Shown here: in pieces, positions 40,401 to 49,679 of the stretch
Layout: the number at the start of each line of letters is the position of its first letter
Position numbering within the stretch: position 1 is the stretch's first letter
NCBI RefSeq assembly: GCF_020443565.1
Contig: NZ_JAIZZN010000014.1
Location: 34,632 to 98,631 of the forward strand
Origin: Clostridium sp. CS001
Lineage (GTDB): Bacteria; Bacillota; Clostridia; Clostridiales; Clostridiaceae
Reading direction: 5' to 3'
DNA length: 64,000 nt
Notes under the pieces: generated by a model
What the model was told of the DNA's origin: nothing
What the model saw: only the letters and a program-made list of their open reading frames with translations
Database searches by the model: none
Program-made: the position numbers and the translations under genes

Positions 40401-40910
40401 TCAATGGCTCCTCCGTATTTTTTCAAGTTTCTTTAATGTTTCCTCATCTATTCTATCTTCTAATAAGTTCCTTTTTTCCAAATACTTTTTTTCTGTCTTC
40501 ATTTGAATCTTTTTTTCTATACTAATTACTTCATGATAAAATTCTATAGAAGACATTCTAGTAGCACCTCTTTGAAAGGTAACTTGTTGCTCAATAGAGT
40601 CTGATGTAACAACGGATACTTCAGATTTTCGTCCTATGTTATTCACCATCTTTTCAATGAATACATCCGCTGTTTCACCCTCTTTTGTAAAAACAACAAC
40701 TAGGTTTCCTAGTCTTTCTTTTTTTTCAAGACTACCTTTAACCATGTGCGCATCGAACACTATAAACATCTTGTAACCTTTAAACTCAGAGTAATTTTGA
40801 AGTATGTCAATGAGTTGCTCACGGGAAGCTTCATAGCTATAATCTTTTATCCCCTTAAGATTTGGCCAACTATTAATAACGTTATACCCATCAACGAAAA
40901 CTGTTTTCAC
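40401..40910 (-). CDS. NYN-domain RNase (YacP/Rae1-like)
   Basis: The 169 residues begin with the NYN/PIN-like nuclease core KTVFVDGYNVINSWPNL and continue with MFIVFDAHMVKG and VFTKEGETADVFIEKMV, keeping the acidic residues expected at the active site. Bacillus YacP (Rae1) is a ribosome-associated endoribonuclease that cuts mRNA in the A site; the same function here is inferred. It lies between rlmB (8-base gap) and sigH, the conserved context. Confidence 0.93.
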   Translation of the reverse strand: MKTVFVDGYNVINSWPNLKGIKDYSYEASREQLIDILQNYSEFKGYKMFIVFDAHMVKGSLEKKERLGNLVVVFTKEGETADVFIEKMVNNIGRKSEVSVVTSDSIEQQVTFQRGATRMSSIEFYHEVISIEKKIQMKTEKKYLEKRNLLEDRIDEETLKKLEKIRRSH

Positions 40911-40918
40911 TTTTTACC

Positions 40919-41965
40919 TCATCTGATTTTTTGCTTCATAATTTCATACATTATTATGCCACTAGCAACCGATGCGTTTAAAGATGTTATCTTTCCAACC
41001 ATAGGTATCTTTACTAATACATCGCACTTTTCTTTAGTAAGTTTAGAAATACCTCTACCTTCACTTCCAATAACTAAAGCTACTGCACCAGTTAAATCTG
41101 TATTGAAAACATAATCCTCAGCATCCATATCTGCACCATAGACCCATACTCCACGCTCTTTTATTTCTTCTATAGCTGCGTTTATATTAGTTACTTTTGC
41201 TATTTTAACATGTTCAATTGCACCAGCTGATGTTTTATATACTACTGGTGTAGCACCTACATTTTTTCTCTTAGGTATTATTATTCCATGAGCACCACAT
41301 ACTTCAGCAGTTCTTATTATAGACCCAAAGTTATGTGGATCTTCGATTTCATCTAGTATAATTATAAAAGGTTTTTCTCCCTTTTCCTCTGCATATTTAA
41401 ATATGTCGTTTAATCCAAAGTATTTGTAAGGGGTTACTATAGCCATAACACCTTGGTGTGATGAGGTTTGAGACATTTCATCTAGTTTTCTTCTGTCAAC
41501 CTCTTTTGTAACAATTCCCTTTTCTTTAGCTAGTGCCATTACTACACTTATAGATCCTGTTGTATCTCCCTTGGCAATAAGAATATACTCTATAGTTCTA
41601 TCTGACTTTAGTGCTTCTATAACTGCATTCCTACCTTCAATTAAATCTTCCCTGAGTGCCTTAACTTCAACTTCTTGATTGATACTGCTACTTCTAGGAT
41701 TTACTTGTGCTCTCTCTCTAGTAGCTTTCTTATTTTCAACTAAACTCTCTTCGCCTTGTCTATTTCTTCTAGGGGTTGCCTTGCTTTTATCTCCTCTACC
41801 GCTTGAAAAATCTCTATTTTCTTTAGTAGCGTGTTCGTTGGTTCTAGATCCTCTATATGGAGCACCACCTTTTTCTGGTTTACCACCTGAAAATCCTCTA
41901 CTGCCTTGACTTGATCGTCCTTCTTGACTTCCTTTGTTTCCTTGATATTTTTTATTGTCGCTCAT
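40919..41965 (-). CDS. rlmB: 23S rRNA (guanosine-2'-O-)-methyltransferase RlmB, with a long basic N-terminal extension
   Basis: This SpoU/TrmH-type enzyme probably methylates a 23S guanosine ribose. Family motifs are complete: DPHNFGSIIRTAEVCGA, IGSEGRGISKLT and IPMVGKITSLNASVASGI; the substrate-binding domain starts near LREDLIEGRNAVIEAL. The first about 95 residues are a low-complexity Gly/Ser/Arg/Lys extension that typical RlmB lacks (348 residues in all, against about 250). I start at the ATG at 41965, with AGAGGG upstream. It follows thyX by 23 bases. Confidence 0.93.
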   Translation of the reverse strand: MSDNKKYQGNKGSQEGRSSQGSRGFSGGKPEKGGAPYRGSRTNEHATKENRDFSSGRGDKSKATPRRNRQGEESLVENKKATRERAQVNPRSSSINQEVEVKALREDLIEGRNAVIEALKSDRTIEYILIAKGDTTGSISVVMALAKEKGIVTKEVDRRKLDEMSQTSSHQGVMAIVTPYKYFGLNDIFKYAEEKGEKPFIIILDEIEDPHNFGSIIRTAEVCGAHGIIIPKRKNVGATPVVYKTSAGAIEHVKIAKVTNINAAIEEIKERGVWVYGADMDAEDYVFNTDLTGAVALVIGSEGRGISKLTKEKCDVLVKIPMVGKITSLNASVASGIIMYEIMKQKIR

Positions 41966-41988
41966 TTTAAATCCCTCTTTCACTTTAT

Positions 41989-42792
41989 CTATTTAATTTC
42001 ATATTCTTTTCTTATATCTAGCATCTTGCCACAACACATACCACCTTCAGGACATGGGCCATTGACACAACTTGGACCTGCATATTTAAATAGCACAGGT
42101 GCTACTTTTCTAGCTTGCACAAGCATTTCCTTCGCCATCTGGCGTATCTCCCATTGAGCCCGATTGCAACATCTATGATTAAAGAAATGTATTAACTCCC
42201 TAGCATTCATAGTGGCTATAATTTTAGTTTCACAAGCATTTGGAAACACATATCGTGCGTCCTCAATAGCCTTTTTCTCAGCTTTACTCTTAATGTTTCT
42301 GTATTGTTTTTCCTCAATTTCCTCAGGATTTACCAATCCTTTAGCATCTAAGTATTCTTTTACAAGATTATCTAATTCCTCTGTACATAGTATATCCACT
42401 AATTGATTATACTCTTCCTGAACACGACTCATAGATCTCATAAAAATTTCTTTTGCCTTCTCATTTTCTTCAATATTCGGTGGTATTATGTATTCAAATT
42501 GTTCTAGCCTAACGTATCTTTGGCTTTGCTGGGAATATGATGCTACCCTATGCCTAACTAATTGATGAGTTAAGCTCCTAGATACTCCCTCAATTGCAAA
42601 AGTAAAGCTCACATGCTCTATTGGGGAGTGATGTCCATAGGTCATTAACATATCCAAAAACTTCTGTGTCTTTTCTTCATCCAAGTTTTCTAATATTTCA
42701 TCAACCCCTACTTGACTATAACAAAGTTTGGCCGCTGACGCTACTACTTTTTCTGGACTCGGTGTATGCTCTATCAATTTAACCTTAAGCAT
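41989..42792 (-). CDS. thyX: FAD-dependent thymidylate synthase ThyX
   Basis: ThyX makes dTMP from dUMP using methylene-tetrahydrofolate and reduced FAD. The 267 residues contain the ThyX signature [13 protein letters not shown] (80-92) and [17 protein letters not shown]. The C-terminal part has several cysteines ([19 protein letters not shown]) of unknown function, seen in clostridial forms. It follows mrnC by 2 bases. Confidence 0.97.
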   Translation of the reverse strand: MLKVKLIEHTPSPEKVVASAAKLCYSQVGVDEILENLDEEKTQKFLDMLMTYGHHSPIEHVSFTFAIEGVSRSLTHQLVRHRVASYSQQSQRYVRLEQFEYIIPPNIEENEKAKEIFMRSMSRVQEEYNQLVDILCTEELDNLVKEYLDAKGLVNPEEIEEKQYRNIKSKAEKKAIEDARYVFPNACETKIIATMNARELIHFFNHRCCNRAQWEIRQMAKEMLVQARKVAPVLFKYAGPSCVNGPCPEGGMCCGKMLDIRKEYEIK

Positions 42793-42794
42793 AG

Positions 42795-43217
42795 TTACTC
42801 ATCTCCCAAATCAAACTTTATAATTTTCTCAAAAATACAATTTAGCCGTTCGTCCTTTTCACTTAGATATAGAAAACCAACTAACGCCTCAAATCCAGTG
42901 GCCCATTTATATTCATTTAAATCTGCGTTTTTAGGTGTGGTTCCACTTTTTGAATTTCTAGCCCTTTTAAATATGCTTAACTCTTCTTCACTTAAATCTT
43001 CTATAATAAATTTCATATACTCACTTTGTGCATGCGCTTTTACATGTTCAACTGCCTTAACATGAATCTTATGAGCGTTCATATTCCTATTTTTTTCTAC
43101 AAGATAGGCTCTAATAAAAACCTCATAGATTGCATCTCCAACAAGTGCAAGAACTAGTGGATTTAACTGCTTGGCTTGCTCCGTTGTAAACTTATTCTTT
43201 AATATATTAAATTCCAA
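42795..43217 (-). CDS. mrnC: Mini-ribonuclease 3
   Basis: MrnC matures the ends of 23S rRNA precursor. The 140 residues form an RNase III catalytic domain without the RNA-binding domain: [19 protein letters not shown] (D28 and E32) and [22 protein letters not shown]. It starts at a TTG with AAGGAG 7 bases upstream. In many clostridia cysS precedes mrnC; here proS does and cysS is absent. Confidence 0.95.
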   Translation of the reverse strand: MEFNILKNKFTTEQAKQLNPLVLALVGDAIYEVFIRAYLVEKNRNMNAHKIHVKAVEHVKAHAQSEYMKFIIEDLSEEELSIFKRARNSKSGTTPKNADLNEYKWATGFEALVGFLYLSEKDERLNCIFEKIIKFDLGDE

Positions 43218-43297
43218 TCTTATTCTCCTTTATACACATTAGACGTCTATTATAAAATAATTAGCGCAGGCTGCCTTATAATATAAGTATTAATTTT

Positions 43298-43325
43298 TAT
43301 GGCTATAGTCATCCCTATAGCCATA
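43298..43325 (-). terminator. Hairpin between proS and mrnC, possible terminator
   Basis: ATGGCTATAG (43299-43308) pairs with CTATAGCCAT (43315-43324) around a 6-base loop. A T run does not follow on the minus strand, so function is uncertain. Confidence 0.35.
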
Positions 43326-43350
43326 TGTTACCGTGAACTTCAAATAGAAT

Positions 43351-45063
43351 CTATAATATTATGTTATTATTTTTAAATTCTTCTTTGACTCTATTAATAA
43401 CTGCACTTATTTCTACTTCTTCATTATCTTGTGCACTTCTTAATTTAAACTCAAGCTTACCTTCAGAAATCTTTTTCCCAACAGTAATTCTCATTGGAAT
43501 TCCAATTAGATCTAAATCCTTAAATTTAACTCCAACTCTCTCATCTCTATCATCCATAAGAACTTCTACGCCCAATTCTTTTAGATTATTATAAATTTCT
43601 TCAGCAATTTCCATCTGCTGCTCATCCTTTTTAGATACTGGTACTACTACAACTTGATATGGCGCTACTGATATTGGCCACTTTATACCATTCTCATCAT
43701 GATGTTGTTCTATAATAGCTGCCATTGTTCTATTTATGCCTATACCGTAGCATCCCATAACTAAAGGCTGTTTTTTCTGGTCTTGCCCTATAAAAGTTGC
43801 ACCCATAGCTTCTGAATATTTAGTTCCGAGTTTAAATATGTGCCCTACTTCTACACCTCTAGCAATTGTAAGCTGTGATTCACACTTAGGGCATTTATCT
43901 CCCTCATTAACTTTTCTAAAGTCTCCAACCTTACCTTCAAAGTCTCTTCCATAATTAACATTCTCATAATGATATCCTGTATCATTTGCACCAATTATAA
44001 AATTATACATATTAGCTACTTCAGCGTCAACTAATACTACATCAGCCTTAATACCTATTGGGCCTGCAAATCCTACTGCTGCAGAAGTTGCCTCCATTAC
44101 AGTCTTTGCATCTGCCATTTCGAACTCTAATGCTCCACCTATCGCATTTATTACTTTAATCTCATTTAAATGCCTATCTCCCCTTACCATAACTGCAACA
44201 ACTCTATTATCTGCTTTATAAATAAGCGTTTTTGCAAATTTTCTAGAAGTGGTGTTAAAGAACTTCTCTAAATCCTCTATAGTTTTTACATTTGGAGTTA
44301 ATATTTTATTTAATTCTTTGAACTCTTCTTTTTCCATGTGATCAACTTGAGTTGGTGCTTTCTCCATATTAGCTGCATAATTGCATGATTTACAGAAAAC
44401 TACCTCATCTTCACCTACTTCAGACTTAACCATAAACTCTGCTGATCCCGAACCACCCATTGCACCAGAATCAGCCTCAACAGCCTTGCATTCTAGTCCA
44501 CATCTTCTAAATATGTTATTATAGGCATCATACATTTTATTGTAAGATATATCTAGTCCCTCATTATCTGCATCAAAGCTATAAGCATCTTTCATTATAA
44601 ATTCTCTTGATCTCATAACTCCAAATCTTGGTCTTCTCTCATCCCTATACTTTGTTTGAATTTGATACAGGTTCAGTGGTAACTGCTTATAAGATTTAAT
44701 TTCATTTCTAGCTATATCTGTAAATACTTCTTCGTGTGTAGGTCCTAAACAAAACTCCCTTGCATTTCTATCTTTCAGTCTAAATAATTCTGCTCCATAA
44801 ACATCCCATCTTCCAGATTCAATCCATAGCTCAGAAGGAATTAAGGCCGATGCTAAAAATTCCTGTGCATCTGCACTATCCATTTCATTTCTAACAATAT
44901 CTTCAATTTTTTTTATAACTCTTATTCCAAGTGGCATGTAATTGTACACCCCAGAAGCCATTTTCCTCATCATTCCAGCTCTTAACATCAATTGGTGACT
45001 TGCGATTTCTGCCTCCGCTGGTACTTCCCTTAGTGTACTTATTAACATTTTGGATAATTTCAT
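43351..45063 (-). CDS. proS: Proline--tRNA ligase, bacterial type with editing domain
   Basis: ProS charges tRNA-Pro. The 570 residues are the ProS type with an inserted editing domain (about 230-400, against mischarged Ala-tRNA). Class II motifs are visible: motif 2 [26 protein letters not shown], motif 3 [13 protein letters not shown], and the C-terminal anticodon-binding domain ([15 protein letters not shown]). It is preceded by a proline T-box and its own promoter. Confidence 0.98.
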   Translation of the reverse strand: MKLSKMLISTLREVPAEAEIASHQLMLRAGMMRKMASGVYNYMPLGIRVIKKIEDIVRNEMDSADAQEFLASALIPSELWIESGRWDVYGAELFRLKDRNAREFCLGPTHEEVFTDIARNEIKSYKQLPLNLYQIQTKYRDERRPRFGVMRSREFIMKDAYSFDADNEGLDISYNKMYDAYNNIFRRCGLECKAVEADSGAMGGSGSAEFMVKSEVGEDEVVFCKSCNYAANMEKAPTQVDHMEKEEFKELNKILTPNVKTIEDLEKFFNTTSRKFAKTLIYKADNRVVAVMVRGDRHLNEIKVINAIGGALEFEMADAKTVMEATSAAVGFAGPIGIKADVVLVDAEVANMYNFIIGANDTGYHYENVNYGRDFEGKVGDFRKVNEGDKCPKCESQLTIARGVEVGHIFKLGTKYSEAMGATFIGQDQKKQPLVMGCYGIGINRTMAAIIEQHHDENGIKWPISVAPYQVVVVPVSKKDEQQMEIAEEIYNNLKELGVEVLMDDRDERVGVKFKDLDLIGIPMRITVGKKISEGKLEFKLRSAQDNEEVEISAVINRVKEEFKNNNIIL

Positions 45064-45138
45064 AAGTATTCCTCCTTATATATCTCTTAGAATTTATTTT
45101 TTATATGGTACTTCATTACCTTCGAACATCAAAAGAAC

Positions 45139-45365
45139 AAAAAATAAAAAATCCGCCCTGTATTAGGGCGAATTATATCGCGGTACCACCTAAATTTGCA
45201 CTCATTTTTTAACGGTATATACTACCGGTAGTTTTACTACAGCTCCAAAGTAGGTTCAAAACCTTTGAAAATATCTCAACCTAGTATTTTCTCTCTGTAT
45301 AGTGGTCTCTACTATTCTTCATCATTGCCTAATATTCAATTTGTATGAACCATTACATATAGTTA
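45139..45365 (-). promoter_or_regulatory. T-box riboswitch (Pro) of proS
   Basis: The leader shows stem I elements (GATGAAGAATAGTA, AGAGAG), the specifier context GAA-CCT-A followed by CTTTGGAGC (codon CCU at 45252-45254, proline), the T-box AGGTGGTACCGCG (45179-45191) and a terminator with stem CGCCCT/AGGGCG (45154-45170) and T run. The UGGU bulge complements the ACCA end expected for tRNA-Pro. Uncharged tRNA-Pro should favour antitermination and proS expression. Confidence 0.95.
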
Positions 45366-45371
45366 CTAATT

Positions 45372-45400
45372 AATATACACATTAAATGTGATACTGTCAA
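45372..45400 (-). promoter_or_regulatory. Sigma-A promoter of the proS T-box transcript
   Basis: Minus strand TTGACA (45395-45400), 17 bases, TATATT (45372-45377), directly after the ispD stop codon. Confidence 0.88.
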
Positions 45401-45402
45401 CA

Positions 45403-46089
45403 TTAAAATCTTTGTAGTATTTGCCTTCCAATTTCTAAATCCTCTGGTGTTGTAACCTTTATATTATCGTAACTACCTTTATAAAGATATACCTTATTCC
45501 CATACCTTTCAACGACCATGGTATCATCCGTTACTTTGATACCTTCCTCATTAATCTTCTTATGACAATTTAATATGAGATTGTACTTAAACGCCTGTGG
45601 TGTTTGAACACAAAATAGTGTTTCTCTTTCAGGAGTATCTACTGAAAATCCTAAGGAGTCTTTTATCTTAATTGTATCCTTTGGCTCTACTCCGCAAGCA
45701 GTTGCTCCATATAAGTTAGCATAAGTGATTGCATCACTTATAATAGATTGATTTATAAATGGCCTAGCTCCGTCATGAATAAGCACAATTTCACAATTTG
45801 ATACAGCACTTAGTCCTTTTAGCACTGAATCTTGTCTTTCTTTTCCACCAATAACCACATCTTTTACTTTTAAAAAGTTATACTTTTCAATTATTTCTTT
45901 CCTACAATATTCCATCTCACCTTCTGCAACAACTACTATAATTTCATCTATGTAATTGCTTTGTGAAAATGCTCTTAAAGTATAGTACAAAATTGGATGC
46001 TGATTAATTTTTAAATATTGCTTATTAATAGATTCCTTCATGCGACTACCTTTTCCAGCAGCCAAAATTACTGCACAATTTCTAATCAT
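45403..46089 (-). CDS. ispD: 2-C-methyl-D-erythritol 4-phosphate cytidylyltransferase
   Basis: IspD makes CDP-methylerythritol in the MEP route to isoprenoids. The 228 residues contain the nucleotide-binding [27 protein letters not shown] and DTIKIKDS, and [10 protein letters not shown]. It lies 25 bases after the PIN/TRAM gene. IspF, usually next to it, is not in this window. Confidence 0.96.
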   Translation of the reverse strand: MIRNCAVILAAGKGSRMKESINKQYLKINQHPILYYTLRAFSQSNYIDEIIVVVAEGEMEYCRKEIIEKYNFLKVKDVVIGGKERQDSVLKGLSAVSNCEIVLIHDGARPFINQSIISDAITYANLYGATACGVEPKDTIKIKDSLGFSVDTPERETLFCVQTPQAFKYNLILNCHKKINEEGIKVTDDTMVVERYGNKVYLYKGSYDNIKVTTPEDLEIGRQILQRF

Positions 46090-46114
46090 AACAACCCTCG
46101 CTTACTCAATATAA

Positions 46115-47221
46115 TTAACCCTTTATCAAGGAATCCTTATTTTTAGCGAAAATCATCCTGCCTGCAGCCGTCTGAAGAACTGATGTTACAATAACAACTA
46201 TATCTTCACCAATATAACGCCTTCCACCCTCAACGACAATCATTGTACCGTCATCTAAATAGGCTATTCCTTGTCCCGATTCCTTTCCATCCTTCATCAC
46301 TTGAATTTTCATTTCCTCACCTGGTAAAACCACTGGCTTCACGGCATTTGCAAGTTCGTTAATATTTAAAACTGGAACCCCTTGAAACTCAGCTACCTTG
46401 TTAAGATTAAAATCATTTGTAATAACTTTACCATTCAAAAGCTGAGCTAATTTGAGAAGCTTACTATCTACTTCTGCTATATCAGGAAAATCCTTCTCCC
46501 AAATTTCAACTTCAATATTTAACTCCTTTTGAATCTTGTTTAATATATCTAGCCCTCTTCTTCCTCTGTTTCTTTTAAGTCCATCAGAGGAATCCGCGAT
46601 ATGCCTAAGCTCTTCTAATACGAAAGTTGGTATTATTAGTGGACCCTCAACAAAACCCGTTTGACAAATATCAAATATTCTACCGTCAATTATTACTGAT
46701 GTATCTAGTACCTTAGGATTTTCATTAGTAAATCCCTTTACCTTCTTATCTTTGAACCCTGTATTCCTTTTAGTGCTTGTGAAAAAAGCTAATATGTCAT
46801 CTCTTTTCCTTGCACAAATATCTGCTCCCAAAGCTGCCATTATAACCGTAAAAATAACTACTATGATATTCCATATCAGGGAATCATATTTGAATAATCC
46901 TGCAAATAAAGATGCAATTACAAGACCTATTATCCCACCTGTTGTACCAAATATAATTTGGGCAGTTGGCATTTTTTGCATGCTTTTCTCCACATAATCC
47001 ATAAACTTCATTATAAAGGTTACAATTATAGGCGATATTAAAAATAAAATAACTCCAAAGATTAATGTAGAAAAAATAATGAATATTATTCCTTGAACTG
47101 TACCACTTTTAAAGTGATCAAGCTGAACAAAATAGCTTGTGCTTAAAAGCATTTCCGCTACTAGATAGCCTATAATTAATCCTATGATTGTAAAAAGTCC
47201 CCTGAAAATCTTTTTTAGCAA
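46115..47221 (-). CDS. PIN/TRAM-domain membrane protein (YacL-like)
   Basis: The 368 residues begin with about four hydrophobic segments (residues 8-30, 40-65, 90-110, 115-135). A PIN-like nuclease domain follows ([49 protein letters not shown]), then a C-terminal TRAM RNA-binding domain (ending near [23 protein letters not shown], two parts). The Bacillus homologue YacL has no firm function; an RNase tethered to the membrane is plausible. It follows carD, the standard neighbour. Confidence 0.93.
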   Translation of the reverse strand: MLKKIFRGLFTIIGLIIGYLVAEMLLSTSYFVQLDHFKSGTVQGIIFIIFSTLIFGVILFLISPIIVTFIMKFMDYVEKSMQKMPTAQIIFGTTGGIIGLVIASLFAGLFKYDSLIWNIIVVIFTVIMAALGADICARKRDDILAFFTSTKRNTGFKDKKVKGFTNENPKVLDTSVIIDGRIFDICQTGFVEGPLIIPTFVLEELRHIADSSDGLKRNRGRRGLDILNKIQKELNIEVEIWEKDFPDIAEVDSKLLKLAQLLNGKVITNDFNLNKVAEFQGVPVLNINELANAVKPVVLPGEEMKIQVMKDGKESGQGIAYLDDGTMIVVEGGRRYIGEDIVVIVTSVLQTAAGRMIFAKNKDSLIKG

Positions 47222-47344
47222 AAAAATTCACCTCCTTTTAAATTATTAACACTTATTCAAATTTATATCCTGTTATTATCTAATATATACTATAAATTTC
47301 TGTAATTCAATGAAATACATCATAGAATTAACAATTTATTAAAC

Positions 47345-47812
47345 TTAACTTCGTATTTTACATAACGCTTCCTCCATAGTTACTTCAAACACTAACATTA
47401 TTTCGCTTGCAATCATCCCTTCAACCCTTTCTAAAATCTTTAACTCTCCTGGTGGAAGTATGTCTTCCTTTTTCAAATAGTATAAATCCCTAATTACCTG
47501 ACACATTTTTAATATATTACCACTTTGAATCTTTTTCTTATTAATTCTATATCTATTATTCCAATTACCTTCAATATGCTCTGTTTCATTTGATATAATT
47601 TTTAAGTTCTTTTCTAACTCTAGCTTATTTAAAATCTTTCTAATCTTGTAATTTCCAATTCTACTCATTGGAATCATAAAACTCATATTATCTAGTAATA
47701 GATATATATTTACATATTTACATTCTGACCCATGTAATTCCTTATTATCCATACCCTGTATATATCCAGCGCCATAACCTGCTATAAAAATCTTCTCACC
47801 AATGTTCAACAT
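47345..47812 (-). CDS. CarD-family transcription regulator
   Basis: CarD proteins bind the RNA-polymerase beta subunit and stabilise open promoter complexes, notably at rRNA genes. The 155 residues have an N-terminal Tudor-like RID domain (IGEKIFIAGYGAGYI, MSFMIPMSRIGNYKIRKI) and an alpha-helical C-terminal half. It lies upstream of the PIN/TRAM gene and diverges from the MazG-like gene. I name no symbol because several CarD paralogues exist in clostridia. Confidence 0.9.
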   Translation of the reverse strand: MLNIGEKIFIAGYGAGYIQGMDNKELHGSECKYVNIYLLLDNMSFMIPMSRIGNYKIRKILNKLELEKNLKIISNETEHIEGNWNNRYRINKKKIQSGNILKMCQVIRDLYYLKKEDILPPGELKILERVEGMIASEIMLVFEVTMEEALCKIRS

Positions 47813-47884
47813 GCTATTCCCCCTATTAATAAAACTCCTCTTGATTTATTATATATTTATAGGTTGATATTCGTACTTAATTTA

Positions 47885-47914
47885 TTGACAAAAACATAAT
47901 ATAAAACCTATAAT
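47885..47914 (+). promoter_or_regulatory. Sigma-A promoter of the MazG-like gene
   Basis: Plus strand TTGACA (47885-47890), 18 bases, TATAAT (47909-47914), about 45 bases before the gene start. It diverges from carD. Confidence 0.85.
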
Positions 47915-47959
47915 TAAGATAATATAGCTATTAAAATCTTTAACAAGGAGTTGAACTTA

Positions 47960-48364
47960 ATGAAAGATCTTATATTTGATAGTTTTCAAAATTCTGTAGA
48001 CGAATCTTTATTACGACATAGAAGCATTTTAGATATAATTACTAAACTTCAAGAATCTGAGGCTAGAGTTAATAGAGCTGTTATAAAATCCGTTACCAAT
48101 TGTGGCTGTATTAATATTGATGCAAAAAAACAATACATTCCTGCTAATATAGAAGATTTGAATTTGGACACCCTTGGCGCCTCACTTGATACTCATATGC
48201 AAGGCAAGCTTTGTGAAAACTGCAGAGAAGTCTTAGAAAAGGAACTCGGGAATAATCTTTTTTATATTACTTCTTTATGTAATCTTTTAGACTTAAATTT
48301 ATATGATATTCTCTTAAAAGAGTATGATAAAATTAGTACATTAGGCAAATATACCATGAGATAG
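47960..48364 (+). CDS. Small MazG-like protein with CxC and CxxC motifs
   Basis: I do not recognise a named family with certainty. The 134 residues start at the ATG at 47960 with AAGGAG 9 bases upstream. The C-terminal half, ELGNNLFYITSLCNLLDLNLYDILLKEYDKI, reads like the last helices of MazG-type nucleotide pyrophosphatases. Cysteines in CGC (about residues 49-51) and CENC (about 85-88) might bind metal. It is the only plus-strand gene between rrn and 57 kb, standing alone between carD and disA with its own promoter and terminator. A nucleotide-sanitising role is inference. Confidence 0.8.
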   Translation: MKDLIFDSFQNSVDESLLRHRSILDIITKLQESEARVNRAVIKSVTNCGCINIDAKKQYIPANIEDLNLDTLGASLDTHMQGKLCENCREVLEKELGNNLFYITSLCNLLDLNLYDILLKEYDKISTLGKYTMR

Positions 48365-48365
48365 A

Positions 48366-48408
48366 AATATAGCACAAGGTAAGCTAAAGCTTATCTTGTG
48401 CTATATTT
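48366..48408. terminator. Bidirectional terminator between the MazG-like gene and disA
   Basis: AAATATAGCACAAG and TAAGCT halves pair with their complements across a short loop, one mismatch in about 20 bp, with A and T tracts on both sides. It overlaps the disA stop codon at 48401 and follows the plus-strand gene stop by 2 bases, so it should end both converging transcripts. Confidence 0.85.
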
Positions 48409-49465
48409 GCTTATCTAACATAAATTGCTCTTTTAATCTTCTTAATCCATTCTTAATTGCTTTAGCTCTTGCTTCACCTATTCCTTCTACCTGATCAAGC
48501 TGTTCATGAGATGCTTCCATTGTAGCTTTTAATTCCCTAAAATGCTTAACTAAGTTTTCTATAACATTAGTAGGTATTCTAGGTATTTTATTTAACATCC
48601 TGTATCCCCTAGGAGAAATTAGCGTATCCACTAACGGTACACCCACGTACCCAATAATTTTAGAAATGAAATCTAAATCTAACAGTTCCTCAGGACTCAT
48701 AGTTTCTATCTGTCTATACATCTCCATATAATTCATACCACTTTGGCAATAGTCTCTTATTAATAGTATTCCATCCTCTTCAACGCTTCTAATTAACTCA
48801 CTTAGTTGCATAGAAATAAGTCTACCTTCATTCCCAAGTTCACATATATATCTTTCTATTTCTGAAACTATTCTCATCACCATTTCGGTTCTTTGTACTG
48901 CACTTATAACATCAAACAATGTAGCTAAATCTTGAAATTCTAAAAGATTTAAGTTACTTACCACCCGTTCAAGCACTGAAACATATTTCTCTAATGTCTG
49001 AACAGCTTGATTTGCTTTTGCTAAAATAATACTACTATCTCTTAAAACATATTTTATTTCATCTTTATAAACAGTTATAATAGTTCTTCTTTGTGATATT
49101 GCAATAACAACAGACCCTGTTTGCTTAGCTATTCTTTGAGCTGTTCTGTGTCTTGTACCAGTTTCAAAAGTAGGTATGGTAGGACTTGGCATAAGTTGTG
49201 TGTTAGCATATAATATTCTTTTTAAATCACTACTTACTACTATAGCTCCATCCATCTTTGCTAATTCATAAATGTACGCAGGGCTATATTCAGAGTTTAT
49301 TCCAAATCCACCGTCCACAATATCTAATATCTCCTTACCATCGCCTAAAACAATAAGCCCCCCGGTTTTAGCTCTTAAAATATTTTCAAGCCCTTCCCTG
49401 AGTGATGTCCCAGGCGCCATTACTTTCAATATACTCATAAGTTCTTTGCTTTTCTCTTCTCTCAT
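48401..49465 (-). CDS. disA: DNA integrity scanning diadenylate cyclase DisA
   Basis: DisA makes c-di-AMP from two ATP while scanning DNA, and stops at branched structures, linking DNA integrity to sporulation and cell-wall control. The 354 residues have the DAC catalytic domain with MDGAIVVSS (DGA at 72-74) and TRHRTAQR (104-111), a helical linker, and a C-terminal helix-hairpin-helix DNA-binding part ([17 protein letters not shown]). It is the last gene of clpC-radA-disA. Confidence 0.97.
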   Translation of the reverse strand: MREEKSKELMSILKVMAPGTSLREGLENILRAKTGGLIVLGDGKEILDIVDGGFGINSEYSPAYIYELAKMDGAIVVSSDLKRILYANTQLMPSPTIPTFETGTRHRTAQRIAKQTGSVVIAISQRRTIITVYKDEIKYVLRDSSIILAKANQAVQTLEKYVSVLERVVSNLNLLEFQDLATLFDVISAVQRTEMVMRIVSEIERYICELGNEGRLISMQLSELIRSVEEDGILLIRDYCQSGMNYMEMYRQIETMSPEELLDLDFISKIIGYVGVPLVDTLISPRGYRMLNKIPRIPTNVIENLVKHFRELKATMEASHEQLDQVEGIGEARAKAIKNGLRRLKEQFMLDKQI

Positions 49466-49572
49466 GTTTTTCTCCTTATTTAATAAATAGTACCCTTAAT
49501 CATCGCCTTCAAAATTACTCATAATCGAATGTGCTAAAATATAGTTAAATCATCACCTGCGGTGCTGCAATA

Positions 49573-49679
49573 TTAACGACTTCAGAAGGAGATTTAGGCT
49601 CCCACTGAAGTTTTATTTTGCTAGGATAGTTGACCCCCACTTATAGAAGTGGGAGACTTACCTTCTGAAATGTCGTTAA
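49573..49679. mobile_element. Small palindromic IS200/IS605-like element at the radA 3' end
   Basis: A segment of 107 bases is bounded by inverted repeats: AACGACTTCAGAAGG on the left (about 49575-49589) and CCTTCTGAAATGTCGTT on the right (49661-49677). Inside is the hairpin CCCACTT-ATAG-AAGTGGG (49636-49653), the type seen at ends of clostridial IS200/IS605 elements, and an ACTTCAG/CTGAAGT pairing. It has no coding capacity. The radA stop codon (49676-49678) lies within its right repeat. A non-autonomous (MITE/PATE-like) origin is inferred. Confidence 0.6.
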
